Shown: positions 17,513 to 28,100 of the stretch, in pieces
Position numbering within the stretch: the first letter of the stretch is position 1
Layout of the letters: the number at the start of each line of letters is the position of its first letter
Assembly: GCF_001612885.1 (NCBI RefSeq)
Contig: NZ_BDBH01000001.1
Location: 124,001-188,000 of the forward strand
Source: Nocardia harenae NBRC 108248
GTDB lineage: Bacteria; Actinomycetota; Actinomycetes; Mycobacteriales; Mycobacteriaceae
Direction: 5' to 3'
DNA: 64,000 bases
The notes under the pieces: generated by a model
The model's input: only the letters and a program-made list of their open reading frames with translations
The model's database searches: none
What the model was told of the DNA's origin: nothing
Made by a program: the position numbers and the translations under genes

Positions 17513-18715
17513 CTACGCGCGGGGTGCGTTACGCCTGGCCAGGGCGACGGTGATCGTGAAGAGGACGACGCCGGTGACGGCGAGGGCGGCGCCGACCGCG
17601 GCGGGGGCGGTGTAGCCGTAGCCCGCGGCGATCACCAGGCCGCCGAGCCAGGCACCGGCCGCATTGGCGATGTTGAGCGCGGCGTGGTTGAGCGCGGCGG
17701 CGAGCGTCTGGGCGTCGGCGGCGACATCCATGAGCCGGGTCTGCAACCCGGGCGCGAGCGCGGCGCCCGATGCCCCGACCAGCAGCGCGCCGATCGCGGC
17801 GGTGACCGGGTTGTGCGTGGCGGCGACGAACCCGGTCAGGATCACCACCATGGCGCCCATGCCGAGGAAGATCGAGCGGTCCACCCCGCGATCGGCCAGG
17901 AAACCGCCGCCGATATTGCCGATCACCATGCCGACCCCGAAGAGCGCGAGCACCAGCGGCACCAGCCCGGCGCCGAGCCCGGCCACATCGGTGAGCGTGG
18001 TGGCGACGTAGGTGTAGACCGCGAACATGCCGCCGAAGCCGACGGCGCCGACCGCCAGCGTGAGCAGCACCTGCGGCCTGCGCAGCGCGCCGAGCTCGGT
18101 GAGCGGGTTAGTGGTGACGAACCCGGTCAGCGGGGGCACGAAGCGGAGCAGCGCCGCGACCGTCACCAGCCCGATCAGCGCCACCACGACGAAGGCCGCG
18201 CGCCAGCCGAAGGCCTGGCCGAGCCAGGTCGCGGCGGGCACCCCGACCACATTGGCCACGCTGAGCCCCAGCATCACCGCCGCCACCGCCTTGGCCCGCT
18301 GCCCGGCGGGCGCGAGCGTCGCGGCGGCCAGCGAGGCGACGCCGAAGTAGGCGCCGTGCGGCAGCCCCGCCACGAAGCGCGCCGCCACCAGCGTGCCGTA
18401 GCTCGGCGCCAGCACCGTGGCCAGATTGCCGATGGTGAACGCCACCATCAACCCGACCAGCAGCTTCTTGCGCGGCATCCGCGCGAAGGCGGCCGCGATC
18501 ACCGGCGCGCCGATCACCACGCCGAGCGCGTAGGCGGAGACCGCGTGCCCGGCCGTCGGCTCGGAGACGTGCAGCGCGCTCGCGATATCGGGCAGCAACC
18601 CCATGGTCACGAACTCGGTGGTGCCGATCCCGAACCCGCCGAGCGCCATGGCGAGCATGGCGGGCAGGTGCCAGCTGGTGCGCGGGGTCTCGACGGCGGT
18701 CGCGGTAGAGGTCAC
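17513..18715 (-). CDS. MFS transporter, DHA1 (12-TM) family
   Basis: About 400 residues from the GTG at 18715 (MTSTATAVETPRTSW). The frame runs further upstream into the 120-bp repeats but that part is not coding. Twelve hydrophobic segments are visible with family motifs FGIGTTEFVTMGLLPDIA, ARMPRKKLLVG (loop 2-3 equivalent) and ARFVAGLPHGAYFGVASL, which are typical of AraJ/PbuE-like efflux proteins for sugars, nucleosides or drugs. The substrate is not assignable. GGAGG occurs about 14 nt upstream of the start. Only 10 bp separate it from the tetR gene downstream. Confidence 0.9.
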   Translation of the reverse strand: MTSTATAVETPRTSWHLPAMLAMALGGFGIGTTEFVTMGLLPDIASALHVSEPTAGHAVSAYALGVVIGAPVIAAAFARMPRKKLLVGLMVAFTIGNLATVLAPSYGTLVAARFVAGLPHGAYFGVASLAAATLAPAGQRAKAVAAVMLGLSVANVVGVPAATWLGQAFGWRAAFVVVALIGLVTVAALLRFVPPLTGFVTTNPLTELGALRRPQVLLTLAVGAVGFGGMFAVYTYVATTLTDVAGLGAGLVPLVLALFGVGMVIGNIGGGFLADRGVDRSIFLGMGAMVVILTGFVAATHNPVTAAIGALLVGASGAALAPGLQTRLMDVAADAQTLAAALNHAALNIANAAGAWLGGLVIAAGYGYTAPAAVGAALAVTGVVLFTITVALARRNAPRA

Positions 18716-18730
18716 GCTCTCGTGCAACCT

Positions 18731-18976
18731 CCCCGCACCGGCGCGGGGTTCCCGATCCAGGGGTGAGGTCGGCCACGCCATCGGCGCGGCGGCGCGCCAC
18801 GAACCTCGGCCCGCGCTGCGTCCCGCCGCCGTGCACTGACCCGCGACCGCCCCCGCACCGGCGCGGGGTTCCCGATCCAGGGGTGAGGTCGGCCACGCCA
18901 TCGGCGCGGCGGCGCGCCACGAACCTCGGCCCGCGCTGCGTCCCGCCGCCGTGCACTGACCCGCGACCGCCCCCGC
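18731..18976. repeat. Perfect 120-bp tandem duplication (2.05 copies) upstream of the giant toxin gene
   Basis: Bases 18731-18850 and 18851-18970 are identical, and a few bases of a third copy follow (18971-18976). Each unit contains a small hairpin (CCCCGC...GCGGGG). The region lies in the 458-bp gap between the divergent MFS gene (start 18715) and the toxin gene (start 19174). It contains no credible gene, and the open frames crossing it exist only because 120 is a multiple of three. Perfect identity implies a recent duplication. Confidence 0.95.
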
Positions 18977-19173
18977 TCCGGCGCGAAGGACCCGATCGCC
19001 GTGCGGCAGTGCGACTTCGAGACGAAGAGCACACCCGGAATCCGGTGCGCGTGCCGTCCGGCGGAGCGCGCGCCGAGTCACCCTGCGGTACCGTTCGACA
19101 GGAGCATGCGCACCGGCCGGGCCCGGATCAGGGAGCGGTGCGGGCTGACGGAACGTCCTGGGGCGGGTGGGCT

Positions 19174-22100
19174 TTGAGCATCGAAATCCCACCCGAGCTG
19201 CAATGGTTGTCGTACCTGGCCGGGGCGTCGTGGCCGCAGGGCGACGAGGACGCGCTCTTCGCGCTGAGCCGGGACTGGACCGATGCGGCGGCGACGCTGC
19301 AGGAGATCATCCCCGCGGTCCGGGCCGCGGGCGACACCGCCATGCGGCACTACGCGGGCGACGGCGCGGACGAGATGGCCGCCCAATTGCAGCAGTTCTT
19401 CTCCGGCGAGACCTCACTCGACAAGATCGTCGAGGGGCTGGAGCAGATGGCCGCCTCGGTATTCGACTGCGGCACCCAGGTCGAGTACGCGAAGTTGCAG
19501 ATCGTGATCACCCTGGCGGTGATGGCGATCGAGATCGCGCACGCGCTCGCGTCGGCCTTCGGGGCGTGGGCGGTGCCGGTCATCCAGGCCGCGGGCGCCG
19601 GGATCATGTCCCAGATCGCCGCACGGCTCGCGTCGCACCTGGCGGCGCGCGCCGCGCGGCTGGCGAAGCAGCCGCTGTGGCGGCTGACCGCGATCCAGGC
19701 GGCGCAGGAGACCGCGATCGGGCTCGGGATCGAGGGGTTGGCGCAGGGGATCCAGCTGGCGAAGGGCACCAGGCACGAGTTCGACACCTCGCAGTTCCTG
19801 ATCAGCGGTGCGGTGAGCGGCTTCGCCGGCGGCGTGGCCGCGCCGATCGGCCACTACGGGGCGAGATATCTGGGCGGTATCGCCGCCGGGCACGCCCCGA
19901 TGACCTGGTGGAAAGGCGGGCTGATCGCGGTCGGGGCAGGCATTCCGGCAGGTCTGGCCGGTGCGACGGCGAGCATGGTCGGGTATGGGGTGCTGACCGG
20001 CACCTGGGAGTTCGACCCGGCCGCGCTGGCCGGTGGTGTCGGCGGCGGGCTCGCGGGCGGCATGCACGGGGTCGCGGGGTACTTCCAGGGGCAGGCCATC
20101 GCCTCGAGCACGCGGTTCGAGCCAGGCGCGGGTGCGGCCACGCATACCGGCAGCGGCGATCCGCCGCCCCATCGCGACGGGACTTCCCCGCTGCCGCGAC
20201 CGGAGACGAAGCAGGCGATCCCGCTGTTCCCGTCCGCCGCGCGCGGGGACGGCTTCCCGGACGAGGGGGGCAACCCGGCGAACGGGCAGCGGAGCGGCGG
20301 CCCGGTGCCGTCCCCGGCAGGCCTCCTGGCCGACCGTCGGGGCGGTGTGCCCGCGCACCCCGCCGGGAACGGCCTTTCGCGGAGCGGGCCGGCCGCGCTC
20401 CCGCCGAGTGAGCCGGTGGCGCCGCGGCGATCCGGCGCGGCGTCGGGGGTGGAGGCTCCGGCGGCGCGGAGCTACTCCCCGGCGGCGAGTATCGCGGACG
20501 GTTCGAGCGCGGGCTCGTTCCGCTCGGAGAGCCGGGCGAGCACGGCGGCGCTCGCCACCCCGTTCATCGCCAATGGCACCGATCGGTTCCGCGCCGGGGC
20601 CGAGTTCACGAATCGTGCGGCGCCGCACGATTCGTCCGGGGAGCCGCTCGGCACCCCGTCGAGCGCAGGCGGCGGCGCCCGGAACGCCGATCCAGAGCAG
20701 CGCGCGCCACTCGCCCCGGTCCGCGATACCGGCGCCGATCTGCCGCAGCAGGTCAGCGCGGCGGCGCGCGAGACCGAGCGGTTCCATGGCGAGCAGTTCC
20801 ACACCGAGCAACGCGGCGAGCCGACGGGGGACCCGATCGAATCCCGCGTCGAGCGCGCGGTCACACCGCTCGTATCCCACGTCGGGCAGGAAGGTACGTC
20901 GCTCGTATCCCACGTCGGGCGGGAAGGTACGTCGCTCGTATCCCACGTCGCGCAGGAAGGGATGTCGCTCGAATCCCACGACGCGCGCGAAGCCACACCG
21001 CTCGAGAGTGAACAGCACGCGCCGGGCGCCGCCGCGCGCGTGGATCACGACAGCGGCAGGCAGGTGTTGCAGCACCTGGCTTCCGGGGTCCCCGAGCAGC
21101 AACGCATCCGCCCGCCCGATGTGTCCACCGCCCCGCACGGCATGACGGCCCGCGAGTTCGAGACGCGCTCCGCCGGAACATTCCGGGCCTTCCCGGGCCA
21201 CGAAACGGTGAGCGAGGCGCCGCGCGGGGGAACGCCGGTCACCCCGAACCCGGACGCCACTCGCACCGGTCTCGCCGCCACGCCGACCGCGCGCACCTCC
21301 CCGATCCCCGCAGCGCCCGGCCCGCCGGCTCCCGGCCCACAGGTGCCTGGTTCACCGGTGCCCGGCCCGCCGTTGCCCGGTCCGGCGGTGCCCGGCCCAC
21401 AGGTGCCTGGTCCACCGACTCCCGGCCCGCCGGTGCCCGGCCCGCCGGTGCCCGGCCCGCCGGTGCCCGGTCCGCCGGTGCCCGAACGCTCGACCCAGCA
21501 ACCGTCCGGTGCCCCCGATACCCGCCCCGGCGCCGCGCCGCCGAACCGGGAGCCCGGCGGCTACGACCGCCACCTGGCCGCGCAGGAGCGAACCGAACAG
21601 CACCAGCGCGAGGTCGCGCGGGCCATCGAGCGTTCCGCCGCCGGTGTCGACCGTGCCGGAAAGGCACTCGAGTCGGCAACGGCGAGCCGGGACCCGGCGC
21701 GCGTCGCCGAGGCGCGGGCCGGCTACGACCAGGCGCGCGACGATCACCACCGGTCAATCGCGACCGCCGTCGACGAACTCCTGCCGGCGGCGCGGGCCGC
21801 GGGCACCGACACCTGGCAGGCGTTCCAGGACGGCCACCTCGGCCGCGACGACGCCTTCGACCTGGTCCGCAGGCAGCGGGTCGCGGCCGCGCGGGCCGCC
21901 GCCGGGGCGCTGCTCGCCCACTACGAGAGCCAGGCCGGGAAGGACCGCACCGGCCCGCTCGCGACCCTGAGCCGGGCGGAGCTGGAGCAGCGCATCCGCA
22001 CCGCCCCGGAGCCGGACTCCCGGGTGGCCCAGATCGAGCTGATCCGCCGGGGCACCGGCGGTGCGCTCGGCGCGCCGGGCGGCAAGGTCATGCGCTGGAC

Positions 22101-25100
22101 CCAGGTCACCGCCGAACTGCTCCTGCACCACGGCCCGGTCGAGATGGACACCGGCGAGGGCAAGGAACTCACCGCGATCTCGCGGGCCACCCGCACCGCG
22201 CTCGACACCGGCATCGCACACGTGATGACCAGCAGCGACCCGCTCGTGGTGCACATGCAGCGCGAGTTCGAGCGGCTGGTCGCGGGCGATCACGACCTGG
22301 GGATCGACGTGTACCGCCTCGACTCGGACCTGCCGTTCCCGGAACGGACGCCAGGCCGCAAGCTGATCGTGCTCGGCACCGCGACGGACTACGGGTTCCG
22401 CGCGGTGAAGGAGGCACAGGCGGTGGTCGACCGGCTGCGGGGCGGCGGCATGCCGCCCGCGGAACTCGCGCGGCTGCGCGCGGAGCTGGCCGCCGCGCCC
22501 TCGTTGCGGGAGTACAAGGCCCTGCTCGACGCCGCGGCCGAGCGGCACGGGCTGCCGGGCCGCTTCGAGCCGTTCCCGGGCGGAAAGCTGATCATCGACG
22601 AAATCGACGCGCAGCTGATCGATGAGCAGACCCACTACGTACTCGCGCCGGGCACGGCGGGCCCCGCCGCGGAATCCTTCGCCGAACGCGTCCGCCGGGT
22701 CTGGAACGCGCTGGACGCGGCCGAGCGCGGCGGTGTGCTCGGCCCCGCGGATTTCGGCAAGGATCCCGAGCAGCGCGGCATCTTCGACTCGCGGCTCTCG
22801 GCCGTGGGCAGGGACCGGCTCGCGGCGCTGCTCGGCACCCCGGTCAGCGACGCCGATGCCGCGGAGTTCGCGCACGCCGCGCAGGCGAAGTGGGGGCCGG
22901 AGCGGGATTCGGATTACCACGTGAGCGCGGACGGGAAGATCAAGATCATCGCGTCGCAGACCAACGATCAGGTCATGGACGACCCGGAGAAGCAGAGCTC
23001 GAGCCGCTGGAACGGCTTCGCCAAGTACCTGGAGGCGCGGCACGGCCTTGTGATCACCGCGGATTCCGAGCACTCGCTGAGCATCACCGGCAGGCAGCTC
23101 TTCGGCGGCGGCCACTTCGACCACATCACCGGCATGTCGGGGACGCTGCTCACGCCGTCGCCGGGCAACCCGCGCGGGGTCGAGGACGCCATGCACGCGG
23201 AGTACGGGACCGGGCCGATCGCCAAGGTGGAGCGGTTCTTCGACTCGCAGCTGGTGACCCCGGACGCGCGGCATTTCGCAACGGAGGCGGAGAAGTTCGC
23301 CGCCATGGCCGAGGACATCATCGACACCGCGTTCGTCCGCGACCCCGATACCGGCGCCCGGGTGCAGCGGGGCTCCCCGCAGCTGGTGATCGCCATGGAC
23401 AACGCCGATGTCGCCCGGCTCTCCGCCGCGCTCGACCGGGCCGCCGCCGAGCGCGATCTGACGGTCGCCGTCGACGCGCTCGATGCCGCTTGGGTGGACT
23501 CGCACGGCAGCAGGGACCGGGCCGACGACGAGCTGCAGCGGATCATCGCGGGCGCGGGCGACCTGGGCCGGATCACGCTCGGCAACAAGATGATGGGCCG
23601 CGGCGTCGACATCACGCCATCCGCGGCGGCGGTGGCGAGCGGCGGGCTGAAGGTGAAGATCAGTGGCGGCCCCGCGTACTCGGAGCGGGTGAACCACCAG
23701 GCCGAGACCCGCGCGGCGCGCAGCGGCGATCCGAACGGGGACCGGGCGACCGGCGGCACCCCGGGCGAGGCCGTGCACTACATCTCGCCGGAGGACTACC
23801 GCAGCGCCGCGCCGAACGCCCGCGTCGCCACCTACATCACCCGATACCAGGAGGCGGCGGGCGAGCACCGCGCCGCGACCGCCGCGCACCGCGAGCACAG
23901 CACCGATGCCGCCGCGGCCCGCGCGGACCGGGCCGGGGCCGCGCTGGCCGCGGCCGAGAGCGACCTGCGCGATATCGCCACCCCCTTGCAGAAGGCCGCC
24001 GTGGAGCAGCGGCTGCTGCATTCACGCGGCACCGCCCCGGGGCTCGCGCGCGCCCCACCGGCGGACAGTGCGGACGCCAGGCGTCCCGCCACCCCACCGC
24101 CCATCCCGATCCCGCACGCCGCGGGCGACGACTCCCGCCACGTACCCGACGGCCCCGAGCCGAGGCACGACCCCACGGACGCGCGGTCGTTGGGCGAAGA
24201 ACCGGCGCTGCCCGCGCCGGAACACCACCGGGAAGCCCCACCCGAAGTCAACTGCGGTGTGTTCGCCCTGGAGCGGCTCGCGGCGTTCACCGGCCGCCCG
24301 AACACCCCGGTGCCCGAGCACCTCGCGGGCTTCGACGGCATCACCGCGGCGGCGCTCGCGGACGCGGCGGGCGCCCCGCTGCGTCCGTTCCGCGATCACG
24401 CCGATATCGCCGCCCAGCTCACGCCGCTCGGGCCGGGTGCGGTGGCCCTCGTGGTCGACCGGTATCGGGACTACGCCGACGCCCGCGGCATCGGCGCGCA
24501 CGCCTACCTGCTGCGCGGCACCGCCGACGGCGCCATCGCGGTGCACGACCCGCAGGACCCGGCGGCGGTGTCCGGGCTCCGCGCCTTCCCGCCGGATCTC
24601 CCCCGCGAACTGGCCGGCACGCACGCCGCGCTCTACGACGCCGAGGGCAACCCCGCGTTCATCGTGCCGCCGGACGCGGCGGGGCTGCCCGCCACCACCC
24701 TGGTCGGCGCGCGCCCGCTGAGTACTCCGGTCCTGGAGTTCGGCGCCGCGCGGCGCGGCGCCGAGGACCTGATCCACGTCATGCCGATCCCGCAGCGCAC
24801 GATCGAGTGGCTGCGCCGCCACGTCGTGCACGCGGTGGAGACCGGCGGCGGCAAACACGAAGCCGGGCAGTGGTTGCAGGAGATCCGCGAGTACAACCCG
24901 GACGTGACCCCGGCCGAAATCCGGGAGCGACTCGAGGTGCTCGGCGTCGACGAGGACTTCACCAAGTCCGTCGACCGGCTGCTCACCACCGGCCCGATCG
25001 CCGCCCGGCTGGACCGGCTCCGGCCCGCCCGCGCACCGGCGCGCGCGGGCGCGCCCGCCCCGGCCTTACGCGCCGCCGTCGACCGCACGCTCACCTCCCG

Positions 25101-28100
25101 GCTGACCACCGCCGAGCTGGACCGCCTGCTCAGCGAGTCGGGCATGCCGCTCGCGGTCGAGTACCGGGGCAAGCCGTTCCCCGTCTTCCTGCGCCTCACC
25201 TTGCGGGCGCGGGAGAATTCCCGGCCGCACCGGGGCCCGGCGGTGAGCACCCAGCGCTGGACCTACGGCGTCGCCGAGGACGGTGACACCGCGGGCAGCC
25301 GAGCGCTGCGCACCGCCGGGCAAACCTACGCCCACCTGTGGGACATGTTCAGCAAGACCTTCCTGCGCATGGGGCTGAATCCCCGGATCACCGCCACCCA
25401 CAACGAACTGTCCTCCGGCACCTCGGTCTTCGCGACCATCCAGTCGATCATCAAGAAACGCAGCACCGAGGCGGCCGCGGTCCCGCACGACTACGAGATG
25501 CGGTGGGAGATCCGGCTCAACGACGACGGTGTCGCCGGCGTGCTCGCGCCGGATCTGCCGACGGCGAAAGGCTGGATGCCCATTTCGGAGCCCACCCCGG
25601 ACGACCTGGTGGCCTGGTTTCCGAAATATCTGGACGAGAGCACCGCGCTGCCGGTGGTCGATCACGCCGACGACGCCACCGTGCCGCCGCCCTTCCACCG
25701 TGACCCGGCGAATCCGGAGCCGCAGCTCTCGCTGGAGCAGCTGCCCTTCTACGGCCCGCTCGACTTCCCGCACCACGACCGGCTCTTCGCCGATGTGATG
25801 GCCTCGTTCCCGGAGCAGGTCGCGCAGCTGTCGCAGATCTCGGCGACGCAGCTGCGGGAGTTCTTCGGCGGCAACTTCCGCGGCAATATCCCGATGATGC
25901 ACGGCGGCGCGGTGCAATCCCCGACGCTGTACACGGCGGCGGGCAAGCCGCTCGGCTTCTTCGAGGTGCGGATAACGGGCTTCCACGGCGGGCAGACCCT
26001 GACCGGGCCGACCACGACCCCCAACGCCTCCCGGCTGGAGTACAACGTGCTGCGCGCGCTGCGCACGCTCGCCACCTCCACGGTCGCCAATGCGCTCGGC
26101 GGATCGCTGGCGCTCTCCTTCGGCCTCGGCCGGGCGAAGGCCGACGAACACACCGGCTACCCGACCATCGGCGCGAACCTCACCCCGATCAAGGTCGGGG
26201 CCGCGCAGCGGCACAACCGGTCCATCACCTTCGGCGGCCGGGCCTACACCTCGCGCGCGCTGCGCCTGGTGGCGCACCTGCTGCACACCACGCCGGACAT
26301 GCAGGTCGAGGTGGCCTTCGTCCGGCCGGGCGGCCCCGCCGTGCACCCGAAGGCCGATTCCCCGCTCGCCGCCACCGCGCCGGACGGGGCGCCGGGCAAG
26401 CGCTACCCGATCGCCATGCTGGTGCCGTCCAAGGCATCGCTCGGCAGCTCCCCCACCGCCGCCCAGCGCCGCTACCTGCCCCCGGACCTGGTGCACCTCG
26501 AGCAGCTCGGGCTGCTCACCACCCCGCTGCAGGTCGATATCCCGCGGAACGTACTCGACGGTATCGAGGCGTTCGTCGCGGGCAAGGGCTTCCTCCCGCC
26601 CGCGACCGAGCAGTCGGCCGGGTTCAACCTGGACGCCACCAAGAACCAGCTGCTGGAGAACGCGCGCAAACTCTCCCGGATCGGGGCCAGGCTCAACCGG
26701 CTCGGGACCGCGGACGAGATGCTGCAGGGCGGCGCGCGCACGGTATTCGAGAAGTCCAACGGGGTGGAGACCGAGCGGATCACGGTCACCGTGAAAGCGG
26801 TGCGGGAGTACGCCACCCCGGATGGCAGGCACGACCAGGGGCGCGACCCGAACCGGGGGGTGACCCACGAGTGGATGCTGCCGCACATCCAGACGATGAA
26901 CTACTCCGGCATCATCCTGACCAGCGAGGAGCGCTCCCAGCACACCCCGTTCGCCTGGGACGCGGGCGCCGAGTTCTCCTTCGTCAACCCGTTCGACGTC
27001 GACGGCAGCGAACCGCTCGCCAACATCAACGGCTCCTACGATCGGACCGGCGACAAGTCCACCAGCCTGTTCTCCGGCCACAACCACGCCGAGGAGAACT
27101 ACACCTTCAGCCCCGGCCCCAAAGCCGCCCAGCCGGGGCTGCAGATCTTCCGCGTGCCGACCCGATACCACGTGGAGATCGCCTACAGCCACGGCGCCGG
27201 GCCCGCGCCGATCGAGGGCACGGGCAGCTTCCACCTGGGCGTTCCCACCTACCTGACCGGCACCGAGCCCGATGCCGGGCCGCCGCCCGCCGATCCGGTG
27301 ATCCGGGGCGACGCGGACTCCGGCGACGCCGAGTTCACCGAGAAGCTGGGGCTGGCCGCGAACGCCGCGATCGAGAGGGGGGTCGGCAGGCTCCCGATGG
27401 CCGCGGTGATCGCGGCGCACCCGGTCGGCGAGGTGCTGCACGAGGCAACCCTCGGGCTCATCGCGGATATCGAGCGCGAGGAGGCCGAGCACCTGGACGA
27501 CGGCGAGCGGCCGGTCGTCCCCGGTGCATTCCCGCGCGAGCCGGCGGATTCGCTGCCGATCACCGAGCCGGCGGCCGGCGCCGGCGCATCGCCACCGAGC
27601 GCCTGGACGGCGGCGGTGCGTCGCTGGTTCGGGTCGGCGGCGGCCCGGCCGGAGGACATCGAGCTGACCGGCCGCACGGCGCCACCGGTCGCCGCCCCCG
27701 CGCCGGTGCGCCCGGCCGCCGAGAATTCCGTGGCGGACCTGCCGCACCCGGACACCTTCGAACCGACGGACGATTCGGAGCACTCCGACGATCTGGCGAG
27801 CTCGATCGACCTCACCGACCTGCCACACCTGGACATCTTCGAGCTCTCCGACGACGAGAGCGAGCGGCCGTCGCCCCCCGGCGCCGAGGAGCGCGACGCC
27901 CGCCCGCCCGGCGCCTGGCCCACCGACGACGAGGCGCCGCCCCCTGCGGGCCCGAGCTGGTCGCAGGCGGGCCACTGGATCTGGGACCGGGTCGCCGGGG
28001 TCGGGGAGTGGATGTGGCGCGACGCCTTCGGCGACCCGGTGCAGAACCCGGCATCCGCGGTGCGCTCGGTGCTGCACACCGCGTTCTCCCCGCACCACAT

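Noticed and set aside
16868..18766. 632-residue open frame on the plus strand opposite tetR and the MFS gene
   Set aside because: Low-complexity Arg/Gly/His composition, while the antisense strand encodes clear TetR and MFS motifs.
18763..19173. Upstream extension of the giant toxin frame and a possible ATG at 18763
   Set aside because: It is the translation of the 120-bp tandem repeats. The conserved N terminus starts at the TTG at 19174.
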